DNA of 64,000 nucleotides from Sphagnum magellanicum (GCA_021904315.1 CM038922.1:17149347-17213346), one strand, 5' to 3'; shown: positions 11,945-23,540, counted from the stretch's first letter. Made by a program: numbers and translations. The notes: a model not told the origin generated them from the sequence alone.

Positions 11945-12697
11945 TGTGGTGCGACATTAGGTCCCCACAGTAATATGGCGGCTTGAGATGTTGATGGTTT
12001 TTCCTTGTTGATTAATCAGCCGTAATCTGATGACGGCACTCCTTTATTGCATGGGTTGCATGGGAGGTTGCTTTTTGGGTGATGAATGTGGTGAGGTACT
12101 TGGGGAATGGCGGCTGGCCATGATGAGGAAGGATGGAACCGACTAGGACGGGATGTGATGGCGGCGCCAGGACGGCGTAACGGGATGGCGAGGCTTCGAA
12201 TGCAAGCTTGGAGTTGGAGGCGAATGGGGAAGAGGAGGTGTATGAGAGAGGCATCGACAATTCTGGGGAGACAGGCAGAGTCTAGAGAATAAGGAAGTTT
12301 TTGGGGAGAATGCAGGGGAATGCGCAAGGGATAGCTAGTTGCTGATTTTTCTTCCGCTGCATTAGTGACTAGCAAGGCCAAGCTCATGAATCTGGGAAGT
12401 CAGGTGTAGATGGTGTAAGAGTGAGTGTTGAAGGTCTAAGATGAGATCTGTGGCATCGAGGGGGATCTGTGTGGTATGCGAACTATGTGTTTTGGGTACT
12501 TGAGATTATGTGCAGGAGCTGTGTCTGCAGGAGCTCTGAGGAACTTCTTTTCCTTTGCAATAAATCCACTGTGTGCATCCATCTGTCTGTATGTTGTTGT
12601 GACATTTCTCCGAGTTGTGTTCGTCTGATCCTCATTCTGTTAGAGTGAGATCCCGAGAGGGTTCAGATTGGTGTTTTGGGTCCCTCTCCTTTTTGGT
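11945..12697 (+). repeat. Element A 5' LTR
   Basis: Begins TGTGGTGCGACATTAGG, matching the 3' LTR at 18989. The 3' LTR ends TTTTTGGTTACA, whereas here TTTTTGG runs straight into the primer site (TTTTTGGTATTAGAGC). This LTR therefore seems to have lost its last few bases, perhaps by a deletion between two TGGT copies. Confidence 0.85.
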
Positions 12698-12705
12698 ATT
12701 AGAGC
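12694..12705 (+). promoter_or_regulatory. Primer-binding site, initiator-Met tRNA
   Basis: TGGTATTAGAGC differs by one base from the usual plant initiator-Met complement TGGTATCAGAGC and sits at the end of the 5' LTR. Confidence 0.8.
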
Positions 12706-12758
12706 ATGGTTGCGTGGCTACAACCTTGGTAGGACTTGTAGATGCTTAGATAGAATGA

Positions 12759-13428
12759 TTGATGAGAGTCATGTCTTCGTCTAGCGGCGATGAGATTCCT
12801 GTGGAAGAAGTAACTCAGGAGATTCGAGAGCAACAACTTGTTGGTAGATTTTATTTCCTTACTGTTCAGAACGGTCCACAGAGAGGAGAAGTGATTTTGC
12901 GTTTTCTAGGCTTTGGAGTGGTGCGCATTGTGGGGATAGATCCTGACCAAGCTCGGGTAGGAGATATTGCTGTAGAGATAGCTCATAGTGGTTTCTACAC
13001 TCGTGCACGAGTCTGGTTGAAGGTAATTGATGGAGCAAGGGGATGGGCGTCGACCTCAGCCTTACAAGCCAACTTCTACTTCACCTCCTATCTTGCGTAG
13101 GGTAGCTCCCGCATATGCTGAGAGGCAGCGTGCAGTGCCGAGGCTAGGGGATGTCTAGATTCCTAAGTCGGCGGTGTCACCTAATCATTTTGTGAGATTG
13201 TACATTCCTGGTGTAGAGGATTTGTTTCAGGAGGGAGATCGTTTACTTCGTGTGGAGCATGGCGGATCGAGATCCCGTCTCATTAGCTGGAGAATCTGGC
13301 GAAGCCAGGAAGGAGAGATGAGATTCCAGCAAGAATCAACGGATGAGCAGAACTTCACCACTATTCCATCCGATGTTGCACCTTTGAGACCCGTAGCAAA
13401 GGGTGCTCAGTCCAAATTCGATGCATGA
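12759..13428 (+). pseudogene. Extra ORF region between PBS and gag of element A
   Basis: Two open stretches precede gag: 12759-13100 (113 residues, with QLVGRFYFLTVQNGPQRGEV) and 13174-13428 (84 residues, with HFVRLYIPGVEDLF). They lie in the same frame and may be one protein broken by stops between 13100 and 13173. I recognise no domain. Most Ty3/gypsy elements have only untranslated leader here. The region could be a captured gene fragment or a lineage-specific leader protein; element C has no visible equivalent. Confidence is low for coding function and moderate for the observation of open frames. Confidence 0.4.
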
Positions 13429-13583
13429 ATAGGACATCTTTTGTTTTTCTTTCTTTTTGAATCAAGAACTGTGTTACAGGAGCTCAGTTCCTGTGCAATT
13501 TTGTTTCTATCTGTTTTTGGTTTGAAGGATTGTGTGTGGAGGGGATTGTTGCACGACTGTTGTGTTGCAGATCCTCTGAAGAA

Positions 13584-16500
13584 ATGACGAGTCCCCAAGG
13601 GATGGACAATTTGTTTTGGGGACGGGGTTGTGAGGATGTCAGTGATTGGGCGGAGCGATTGAACATGGCCGCCGAGGTCCGTGACCTCACTCCTGACAAA
13701 TTGTTCAAAATCGCCAAGTTGAATCTGCGTGGTCATGCGAAGGAGTGGTTTCGACGACTATAGCCAGCACCTACTGACTAGGCCAATCTCCAAATGTTGA
13801 TGATCCAAAAGTATGGCAATGTGGACACTGATGACATCCGTATGAAGCTGGATGCCATCAAGCAAGAACCAAGAGAGAGGGTTCAAAAGTATTTTGAGTG
13901 ACTGGACAAATTGTTCCGCAACGGCACGATACCAGATGTGGAACAGAAGAGAAGATTCTTGGCCAGATTACGGCCAGAAATCCGCAAGCTATGTATGGTG
14001 AGGACGTTTGTGGATATCGAAGAATTAGTTGGAGCTGCAACTGAGGTAAAAAGAGTCTTGGGTGAACTTGGAGAAACGCCGTATGAGCCTCTTCGAGAGG
14101 AACAGGAAGAGGAGACGTCGGAAAGCAATGTGGAGAAGCAGGTGACTGCATTGAATAATACACTTATTAATCTCTTCAAAGGGAATTCGCATGATCCAGC
14201 ATCATCATCCTCTTCCATTGTCTATGGAGGATGCCAGCTCTGTAAAGGTGGGGACCATATGGCCACCGCTTGTCCAAGGCTAAATGAAGCACGGCCAAAA
14301 TGTGCAAAGTGCAATATGCCGCATAGGACAGAAAATTGTGGTATCAAATGTGCCTTCTGTGCAGGACTGGGACACTCTGAAGACAAATGTTGGAAGAAGC
14401 CTAAAGATGGCAAATCAACAACTGGAGCAGCGAATTTCTTGGAGGTGTTACTTGATGATGAAGTAGCAACTAAATAACAGTTTAATAAGTTGTGTGGAAA
14501 TGAAAATTTGTTTTCCTACACCCGAGTGCCAAGGAGGAGAACTCTTGTCGATGCAGCACAAGAAGGAGTCACGCCAGCCCCCGAAGTTGAAAGAGAGGGA
14601 GCTAGTACGAACAGGGATGCTTCTGTTAGATCCAAAATTCTATCACATTTTGTAAAAGGAAAGATTTCTCTTTCCCCCATGGAGACTATTCTCATGATTC
14701 TTGGCGAGCTGGAGCATCTTGAGAACCTGGTGAAGCTGGCAAGGAAGAAAAGGGACTCAGAAGCCACTGAGAATCAGGTTTCAGTGGTCTCTGCAATCCC
14801 ATCATTAAGGAGGATCTGCGTCAGCAAGACGCATCGAAGCAAGACTCTGCACTTACCCGTGGTAATCAACAAATGCATTGTCGAAGGTTTGGTAGATACA
14901 GGAGCATCCATGTCTGTGTTGGCTGCTGCTGTAGTGAGGGAATTAGGAATGATGCATCTTGTGACAAGGAATGAGAGTTACAAGATTGCATCGGGAGTGG
15001 TTACTCGGGCATTGGGACGGATTGATGAGCTGCAAGTCAGGATTGGAGGTATCCAATGTACCATGACTTTCATGGTAGTCGACACGGATGGATACGATGT
15101 GCTGCTGGGTTTAGACTTTCTGATGAAAATTGGAGCGGTGCTTGATGTGGAACGAGGTCTGATCCAGGTAAGGCATGGGCCTGGTACCGATGTCGAAGTA
15201 TTGCCACTGACAATGGTGAACTTGTTGTAGAAAATGAGTACGGGTGCGATGGAGCAAGAGCCATCGACTACCCAGAAGGATGCACCTGCTGCTCAGGATG
15301 ATGATGCGGCACTTGATCAAGTTCTAGAGTCCATCCAAGAGGGAGACGACATGTCTTTCTCAGATTCTGACAATGATGATAACAATGAATACCACGATTC
15401 GGAATCCAACCAATTCGAATAGGTCGACTCAGAGGATGAGTTTGCAGATGCTGAGTTCGAGGAATTAGTGAGCTCAGAGGGTCCGCAAGAGATGCTGCGA
15501 CTGATGCTATAAGAGCAAGCAAACGAGATCATGACGGAGGAGATTGAGGAAGGGGATGATTACGCTGACTGGATCAGATGGGTATCTGATGCTGAGAAAA
15601 GCAGACAAGCCATGCGCGATGTACTTGCTCCACAGTTGTCGCACCAACACAGTTTGGGGCACGACTCTGCACTGCCGGTGCTGCTTCAAACTATCCAGAT
15701 AGAGAACAACCACTCTGAATGCCAGTCCTCTATGAAATTTGCATCTTTCAACCCTTCTGCATTGAATGTTAGGTGGAAGGAGATTTCTGAACGGATCAAG
15801 ATCGACACCAATTTAAGTGAGCATGGGCAGCAACTTTGGGCAATGCTGGGAAGATACCAAGATGTGTTTGCCTCGAACAAGGGTGAATTGGGTTGCTGTA
15901 CCATTGGAGAACACAGTATCGACACGCAAGGATTTCCACCTTGCAAAGCGTCTCCTGCTCGACTATCTTACTGGGAAAAAGCTGAAGTGAAAAGACAGAT
16001 AGATGCATTGGTAGACTTGGGCAAGATGAGGCCTAGTAACTCTGAATACGCCTGCCGGGTGACGCTGCCAGTAAAGAAAGATGGGAGCAGACGCTTTTGT
16101 GGGGACTACCGGCCTCTCAACGCTCAAACACACCAAGATATGTTTCCAATGCCACTCGTGGAGGACGTGATTGATCAGCTTGGAAAATCGACATGGTTTA
16201 CAGCTCTAGATCTACAATCTGGGTTCTAGCAAATTCGAATGGCCGCCGAGGATATGAAGAAGACAGCTCTGATCACCAAGACTGGACTGTACGATTGGAC
16301 AGTTATGCCTTTCGGACTTAAGAATGCAACGAGTACATTCATTCGCACTATGTCGGAAGTCTTCAAGGAGCTGGGAAGCAGATTTCTGAAGGTGTTCGTG
16401 GACGACCTCAATGTCCACAGTGAAAACTGGGGGAGCACTTCCAGCATTTGGAGGCGATGCTTTGCAAACTCAGGGAAGTAAATTTGAAACCCAATCCAAG

Positions 16501-18943
16501 CAAATGTTGCTTCGCTGCAAAGACTATTACCTTTCTAGGTCATATGGTGAGCAAGGAAGGTATCCGACCTGATCTAGGAAAAGTAGAAGCGGTGTTGCAT
16601 TTCCCAACACCAAAGAACGTCCCAAGCGTCAGATCATTCTTAGGTCTGACAGGTTATTACCGGAAATACATTAGAGGCTACTCAAACTTGGCAGGTCCTT
16701 TGTTTGAATTAACAAAGAAGGACGTTGCATTTGTATGGGATGTGGGCTGTGAACAGGCATACCATGCGTTGAAAGCGGCTCTGGTGAATGCACCTGTGCT
16801 CACACGGCCAGATTTCAAGCGAACATTTTAGTTGGACGTGGATTGGTCGACCAAGGGTGTTGGAGCAATACTGTCACAAAGAGAAGGGAAGTTTGAAAAG
16901 GTCATAGCATACGCCAGCAAGAGCCTGACTGAGGCTCAGAGGAAATTCCATCCAATGGAAGGAGAATGCTACGCCCTGATCCGGGGTGTGATGCATTTCA
17001 GACAGTACTTGCATATGAAGCATTTCATCTTACGCACAGATCACAAACCACTAGAGTGGTTGGCGACTCTGTCTGATGCACATGGTAGGCGAGGCAGGTG
17101 GGTCGGCATGCTGCAAGACTTTAGTTTCAAAATAGTGCACCGCCCAGGGCTCAAACACATGAATGTGGATGCTTTGAGTAGGAATCCAGTTGGATCAACT
17201 GCGGATGATGATGGTTTTGGTGAGGAACTCCAAGATGTCGCATGACCTGAGGCTGATGTGCCTGAAGGAGAAAGAGAGCTTCTCTGTGCTCAGACAGGTG
17301 AAGAGACAGAATGGATGGGAATTAGGAGGTGGGACAGAAGATTGGTACAACATAATGCATGTTGTTTTGGTATCAATCACTGGAGGTATGTCAACAGCCA
17401 TCAGCTGTACATGATTGATGCTGCATCAGAAGAAGACCCGTCTGAAGAACTTCTTCCAGATGAAGAAGCGGTGTCAACAAGCGAGGAGTCTATGCAGAAC
17501 GAGGTAGCGCAAGTGGTGTCAAGCAGAAGGAGACCGCGATATTTTGACAAGCGACAACAATTGGAGTTAGTTTTGGCAGCCCAGGAACTGTCCGAGCTTA
17601 GGGACCCTGAACTGAGTCCTACAGATTCCTTAGAAGAAGGGAACCAGGGAGTGAGGTCTAGTAGCATTGACATATGGGAAGATACAGACTGCTTAACACT
17701 GCTACAGCAAGGTACATTGCCTGATGCAGTTGGTGTTGAGGAAGGCAAGATGATCAGGAAGAGGGCAAGCCATTATTGCTGGAAGGAGCAAAAACTTTGC
17801 TTCAAGAACTTGCTTGTACCGAGACCTGAGGAGAGGACGTCTCTTGTGAGACAAATGCATGAAGACCTGGGACATTTTGGGGAACAGCGAACGTTAGCTG
17901 AGATTTGACGTAGGTACTTCTGGCACAATCGGACTGCAGATGTCAAAACAGTGGTCAAAGGGTGCCAACAGTGCCAATTGGTGAGGAGCTCAGGAAACAT
18001 CCGATCTGGAGATGCGAACTTGAAAAGTATTCTTGTCTGTGATCTATTCCATCGTGTTGCATTTGATACTGTAGGTCCATTGCCTGAAACTAGAACATGC
18101 AACAAATACATCCTGGTGGCCATCGATCACTACTCTAAGTGGTGTGAGGCAAAGGTTGTGGCTGATCATGGAGCCAAAACAGCAGCCAGATTCCTGGAGG
18201 ACGATGTAATCTGTAGGTACAGGGTGCCCGAATTTGTGTTGACCGACAACGGAGGAGAATGGGCGGCAGAATTTGACGCCATGTGCAAGGATCACGGGAT
18301 TCATCATCAACACACTGCGCCTCAATGGTCGCAGTGCAATGGTATGGTTGAACGCCTGATCAAGACGATCAAACATGGTATAACGATATTGTCTGTAGCA
18401 CCCGAGAATGCCAATTGCTAGGACGAGCAATTGGCAAAGGTTCTGTTTGGATACAGATGCGGGATTCAGGCCAGCACAAAGTTCTCGCCTTTTATGATTC
18501 TGACTGGGCGGACACCACGCCTGAGAGCTGACAACTATTTGCACTCATTGACTGCTGAGATTGATGACACTGCTGATGTAGAGACTACTGCAGAACAGTT
18601 CATGCAGAAGGTGAGGTTGATTGCCAGCATTCATGATAATGTTCTGTTTAATGTAGCACAGGCACAACAGAGACAAAAAAGGGCCTATGCTACTAGAAAA
18701 GGGAAACAGACTTTTGAGGGTCTGGTGGCTGGTGAAACAATGGTCAAAATGAAGAAACCTGGGAAGAAGAAGGCGTTGACTGCCAGTTGGGAAGGTCCCT
18801 ACCTGTTTATTGTGCACACAGACGGAATTGGGAATCTTGACTTCGAAGAAGGGAGCCACATATGCATTGTTCAGGATGCTGATGGGCGCCAATGGAAAAG
18901 GTCTCGTTGAGATCTTCAAATCTATCACGTCCAACCAAACTAG
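13584..18943 (+). pseudogene. Element A gag-pol polyprotein (decayed)
   Basis: One frame of about 1780 codons. Gag (13584-14477): capsid block LFKIAKLNLRGHAKEWFRRL, then three zinc knuckles at about 14233-14395 (CQLCKGGDHMATAC, CAKC...HRTENC, CAFCAGLGHSEDKC). Protease: EGLVDTGASMSVL near 14885. An acidic Asp/Glu/Ser-rich linker at 15260-15600. RT: LPVKKDGSRRFCGDY, VMPFGLKNATS and an FVDDLNVHS active box (about 16395). RNase H: 16832-17180. Another acidic linker, 17400-17700. Integrase: zinc motif with CQQC (about 17970), then D, D and E in DTVGPL, LTDNGGEW and NGMVERL. Tail with WEGPYLFI; no chromodomain. Stops at 13761, 13779, 13899, 14475, 15228, 15420, 15510, 16227, 16829, 17243, 17906, 18419 and 18908; frameshift near 16430. 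Confidence 0.92.
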
Positions 18944-18968
18944 ATGAAGCTAAGGGACTTAGCTGTTT

Positions 18969-18981
18969 AAAAAGGGAGGGG
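18969..18981 (+). promoter_or_regulatory. Polypurine tract of element A
   Basis: AAAAAGGGAGGGG followed by TTACATA and then the 3' LTR. Element C has the same arrangement on the minus strand (AAAAGGGAGTTG, then TCACATA, then its LTR). Confidence 0.75.
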
Positions 18982-18988
18982 TTACATA

Positions 18989-19745
18989 TGTGGTGCGACA
19001 TTAGGTCCCCACAGTAATATGGCGGCTTGAGATGTTGATGGTTTTTCCTTGTTGATTAATCAGCCATAATCTGATGACGGCGCTCCTTTATTGCATGGGT
19101 TGCATGGGAGGTTGCTTTTTGGGTGATGAATGTGGTGAGGTACTTAGGGAATGGCGGCTGGCCATGATGAGGAAGGATGGAACCGACTAGGACGGGATGT
19201 GACGGCGGCGCCAGGACAGCATAACGGGATGGCGAGGCTTCGAATGCAAGCTTGGAGTTGGAAGCGAATGGGGAAGAGGAGGTGTATGAGAGAGGCATCG
19301 ACAATTCTGGGGAGACAGGCAGAGTCTAGAGAATAGGGAAGTTTTTGGGGAGAATGCAGGGGAATGCGCAAGGGATAGCTAGTTGCTGATTTTTCTTCTG
19401 CTGCGTTAGTGACTAGCAAGGCCAAGCTCATGAATCTGGGAAGTCAGGTGTAGATGGTGTAAGAGTGAGTGTTGAAGGTCTAAGATGAGATCTGTGGCAT
19501 CGAGGGGGATCTGTGTGGTATGCGAACTATGTGTTTTGGGTACTTGAGATTATGTGCAGGAGCTATGTCTGCAGGAGCTCTGAGGAACTTCTGTTCCTTT
19601 GCAATAAATCCATTGTGTGCATCCATCTGTCTGTATGTTGTTACGACATTTCTCCGAGTTGTGTTCGTATGATCCTCATTCTGTCAAAGTGAGATCCCGA
19701 GAGGGTTCAGATTGGTGTTTTGGGTCCCTCCCCTTTTTGGTTACA
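18989..19745 (+). repeat. Element A 3' LTR
   Basis: 757 bp, TGTGGTGCGAC to GGTTACA, nearly identical to 11945-12697. It is followed by GAATG, the likely target duplication. Confidence 0.9.
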
Positions 19746-20025
19746 GAATGACCAAACGCACTTGGTTGACAAAACTTCAAAACTTTGAACATGTGCGATC
19801 AGACTCGTTAGGTACATTGATCTATTGCTCCTTTGGTTGAGGTTATGTTGTTGAAATGCATTTCAAGGAGGTTGAAACTTGATTGGTTTGCAAATGAACA
19901 ATAGATTCATGAAGTGTTTGATTTTCTTGTTCAAGATTCTTAAGGATAGTAAGGACTTTTTTCATGGATGTAGACATGATGAACGCCGTGAAATATGACA
20001 CCAACAAGAGGTGGGTAATCCACAA
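19746..20025 (-). pseudogene. Element B gag, N-terminal part
   Basis: Minus-strand reading from about 19977 gives MSTSMKKVLTILKNLEQENQ followed by TLHESIVHLQ, a short coiled-coil-like start typical of gag proteins of this type. It continues to 19746, where element A interrupts it, and resumes at 11944 in the capsid core. Confidence 0.65.
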
Positions 20026-20175
20026 CCTTAATCAATAAGAAATGGGTAATCCATGACTTTTTGAAAAAAATTCCTTTGAAAAAGGGTAATCCACACTCAA
20101 CTCCAAAATAAATCTAACACCTAAATGATTTATAGATGCCAAAATAAACATAAACTTGATGGAGTTTGTTCAAAT
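20026..20175 (-). other. Element B untranslated leader
   Basis: Between the 5' LTR and gag on the minus strand. No standard TGG-starting primer site is visible right after the LTR; the bases read ATTTGAACAAACTCC. Confidence 0.45.
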
Positions 20176-20767
20176 TGTCAAGGACACAAAAAACCATGAG
20201 AACAAAGGTTCAAGGTTTAAGTTTAACTTTCAAACAACGAGCAAAACAAAATTATCTGATTCAAACACAAAAACAAAAAAAACTAAAAACAAGAACACAA
20301 GATGTGCAAAACAAACATGAAAACATATCTTTATTATGTTCACATATGTAAACATGAATATGAAAAAAACATGACAAGGCTATGGTTCAAGATCGTGCCT
20401 AAGATTCATGTTGAACAAATTAAACAAAATGAGGGGTCCTATTCCTATTTCCCTTTGGGTACCTCGCTCAATGAAACTTCCAAGGAGGCTTCTATGTGTG
20501 CATTAAGTAAGAAAGCTTTTTGGGAACCTTTTTAATTAGGAGTTGACTATGAATTAATTGAAGGTTAACTCATATTTAACTAGGAGTCAACTAGGAGTTA
20601 ATTAGACTTAATTAAAACTTAATTATGAATTAACGAACTTAGTTAATATTTAACTAGGATTTAATTGAAATTTAATTGGAATTTTGAAAGTTAACTAAAA
20701 CTTAATTAGGAATTATGGATGAATTCCATCTATTGGAAGATGGTGTTTAATGTTCGCATTTGTCACA
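20176..20767 (-). repeat. Element B 5' LTR
   Basis: 592 bp, shorter than the 3' LTR because the 11-bp array has fewer units. It lacks the TATA box (see 20441-20460) that the 3' LTR and the solo LTR keep, so this promoter copy is probably dead. Flanked by CACAT at 20768-20772. Confidence 0.88.
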
Positions 20768-20772
20768 CACAT

Positions 20773-21249
20773 TGTGTGAATTTCATGAATAAATTTTTAA
20801 TTACCATGTTATATTGGACTTTTGAAGTGCTAAAAATCTAGCATCATAATCCATATCATATGATTATGGACTCATTATATTTATCAAAATGCTTAATTAA
20901 ATGATTTGTTTTTACATAGAAAGTAGTATGATGCCATTAATACAAAGGAAGACAATTTTGAAAGATTTTGAAAACCAATAATTGATATATACAATGAAAT
21001 ATGGATTTTTAATAAAGTTTTTTATCCATTTGAATTAATAATGCAACTTTTCATTTTTGTAAATGTAAATTTTTGATACAATCATTTACAATTGATAGAA
21101 TCCAGAAGTAAAAAATAAAATGTCTTGCCTTGCCATATGATTTGTGCAATATAATTTATTTTGCTATAATGTAAAATGGACTTTTATTTGAACATTAATA
21201 TGGACTCCACGTATGGTGGAAAATATTTCACCTTAGTGTGTTTTCACCC
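20773..21249 (+). mobile_element. MITE-1, right part
   Basis: Continues MITE-1 after element B and ends CACCTTAGTGTGTTTTCACC, the inverted repeat of its left end. Interior matches 41520-41990 including CATATCATATGATTATGGAC. Confidence 0.8.
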
Positions 21250-21305
21250 TTGATGGATGAATTCCATCCATTAGAAGATGGTGTCTAATATTTGCATCCA
21301 TCACA
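21250..21305 (-). repeat. Solo LTR of the element B family, right part
   Basis: GATGGATGAATTCCATCC to CATCCATCACA matches the other LTRs at 5045-5105 and 20712-20767. It completes the solo LTR begun at 3659. Confidence 0.75.
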
Positions 21306-23540
21306 TGTCCATGGTTGTCATCAACTCATAACTTGGGAATCAACATTGCAATTCATAAGAAAGTTGAAATGTTGCTTTAAAGCATTGCACTTTTGCAAGT
21401 TTTCCAAATATTGAACTCCCATTATCTAGGAGAAATTGGTTTCATCTGCCCAATAATTTATAATTCATCAACATGTAACCATGTCAACTCAATACCCACA
21501 CAAAGTGCACACCACACAACATTTAAGGGCAAGTTGGATTTATAGCCTAGAGTAATGGTAGAGTTTCATTTAAAAAGTTGATTAGATTGTTGAAAACAAC
21601 AAAAGAATTATCCGTGAATGTAATTTCAACTACATTGTCATAATGTCACATATCGATTTATACAAGTTTCACAACCTTAATAGAATCCAAAACATAAATG
21701 TCCCAAGCTTGAGCCATTTTAATCAACTCAAGGGCATGATTCAAGCAAGGGCATGAGGTGATGGAAGCCAAACATAATTTTAACATGGAACAATGGGGTG
21801 ATGTTGGCCTTGGTTACATCACACACAAGTTGATCTACCCATACCTACATGATGAAGGACTTGTGTTTTGCCAACACTTGTTTATAGGAGAGAACATTGA
21901 CAATTGATGCATTGTGAAGGATTTTCAATGCTTTCACATCCAACAAGCAACAAGCTTTTAGAGCTCAAAAGCTTTCTTTCCATATTGAGAAAAATAATAA
22001 TATATTACAACAAGTAATTTTTCAATGTTGTGAACCAATGATTGGGTAGATAAAGTTTTCATAACCAAGTTAATTCAATGTGCAACACAATGGGAATCGT
22101 AGAAAGAGGAACCACATCATGTTTGATTTGAGTGGTGATTCCACTACACACACCAGTTGTTAGCGATGATTTTCAAGTAACCAAGTTCTAAATTGCTATT
22201 GGGTTCTTATTTACCATGCTACACATAGTACCACATACTTGAATAACAAATATAAATCACATGGAATTACATATTTAGGTCAGTTAACAAAGTGAAAAGC
22301 TAATCATACATATCTAATGATTAAACACGAGTGTAGTGTGTGTGCTATTTTTAAAAAATGTAATTGAACAAAAATAATGTCTATTTAAGGAGAGAGAAAG
22401 ATATCACTTTCTACCTTCTTACATATCATCTCCTTTCCTTACCTCTTGAAACTTTCAGACATTTAGAACCTTACAACATATTGGAAGTACCACCCTTTTT
22501 AATAAGCTTTGAATAGTTATAATTGAGGTTGGTAAGCTCCTGTGAAAACACCCTTGTCAAGTTTGGTAGGATGACCATTTAAATTTGGTTAGAGTTTAAA
22601 CAATATTCAATAAACAATCTTATTACATTCAATAAGGTCACATGTATACTTCGGTTGGATGTGTGCTACATATTGCTAGAAGTCCTTGGTAAGCTTTATT
22701 TCAACAAGCAACCGTCACTTGAATAATTCTTACACATTCCTAGGACTAGTAAAGATAGACTTTCCATTTGTCCCAAATGACACCAACTTTTGGCCCACCA
22801 CTTCAAATTGCATATTGTTAAAATTCAAAAGAACACACAACAACACTTGGGGTCCAATTTGTTGTAGTAGCATTTACTATTACCTTTTAAATGTGAACAA
22901 AATGGGGACTGCATAGATCCCCACCCAACCATTGTTGTCAATTGTAATCACTTCATTAATGGGTATGGAAAAAAACTTGGTAGCACCTAAAATCTTTTTC
23001 ATTCATTATGCTTATCACAATGACACACAAAATCGTAGCCATTTCCCACCCAAATGAATCACTCCAATGTTTTGGGGTTGTGCATGAATATAAAAATGTA
23101 AACAAACCCTTTAAGTTTTCATATTTTATCATTTGTTGACCTTGATTCAAAATATGAAAACAACATGCAAATTGGGTTCTCTTGCATTTTTCCTCTCCTT
23201 TCATGCCTACACATGCATGTTGGAAGACATCCATTCACTGAGATTGAAAAGCAAACAACTTTTCATTTGTTGGTGTTGGTAGTTACTTTCAAAATAAATT
23301 TTCCTTTTAAATTGACCAATGGATCTACCAATGCCTTTTCCTACCATAATGCTTGTGCAACCCATCAAACTTAGAGCACAAATTTTTTTCATGCATTTCA
23401 ATGTGGTTATAAAATCTGCATTTCACTTGGTAAACCTTGACAATTGAACCTACCACGAATTTTTCCCCAGGGAGTTTTGTAGCCCGTATGTTCTAAAAGG
23501 TCCTATTAATTTCATAAAGTTTTTTTCACTTTGCAAACTT
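21306..23540 (-). pseudogene. hAT-2 transposase-like pseudogene, 5' and middle part
   Basis: Minus-strand translation in patches fits a plant hAT-like transposase with an N-terminal zinc-finger-like region. Near 23400 there is VKCRFYNHIEMHEKNLCSKF; near 23200, RTQFACCFHILNQGQQMIKY and PKHWSDSFGWEMA; near 22930, INEVITIDNNGWVGI (the Asp-containing D-E-V-T-T-I-D type block). Near 22080, HCVAHRINLVMKTLSTQSLV is followed by YYYFSQYGKKAFEL, and near 21730 by LELIKMAQAWDIYVLDSIKV. The gene is split by the solo LTR and carries many stops and frameshifts. A block around 22180-22560 does not align and may be another insertion. Assignment is from recalled family motifs. Confidence 0.72.

Larger units (their letters stand above)
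11945..19745 (+). mobile_element. Element A: complete Ty3/gypsy retrotransposon
   Basis: A 7.8-kb element with LTRs 11945-12697 and 18989-19745, a primer-binding site (12694-12705), an extra 5' ORF region, one long gag-pol frame and a polypurine tract. GAAT occurs directly before the 5' LTR (11941-11944) and after the 3' LTR (19746-19749), which fits a target duplication GAATG with one base lost at the left. By eye I count about 19 differences between the LTRs over about 750 bp, nearly all transitions, so it is the youngest member of the nest. At least 12 nonsense codons and one frameshift inactivate it. Confidence 0.93.
4410..20767 (-). mobile_element. Element B: chromodomain Ty3/gypsy retrotransposon
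   Basis: Complete but inactive element read on the minus strand. Its LTRs lie at 20176-20767 (5') and 4410-5105 (3'), and it is flanked by a perfect 5-bp duplication CACAT (4405-4409 and 20768-20772). Domain order is gag, protease, reverse transcriptase, RNase H, integrase, chromodomain, which defines a chromovirus. Polypurine tract: AAAAGGGAGGTGA just before the 3' LTR on the minus strand. A clear tRNA primer site after the 5' LTR is not visible. The element is interrupted by D (9026-11517) and A (11945-19745), both in gag, and has many stops and frameshifts. Confidence 0.92.

Noticed and set aside
12012..12387. Minus-strand frames in the 5' LTR of element A, repeated at 19056-19431
   Set aside because: The same frames recur only because the LTR is repeated. 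No start context, motif or separate promoter.
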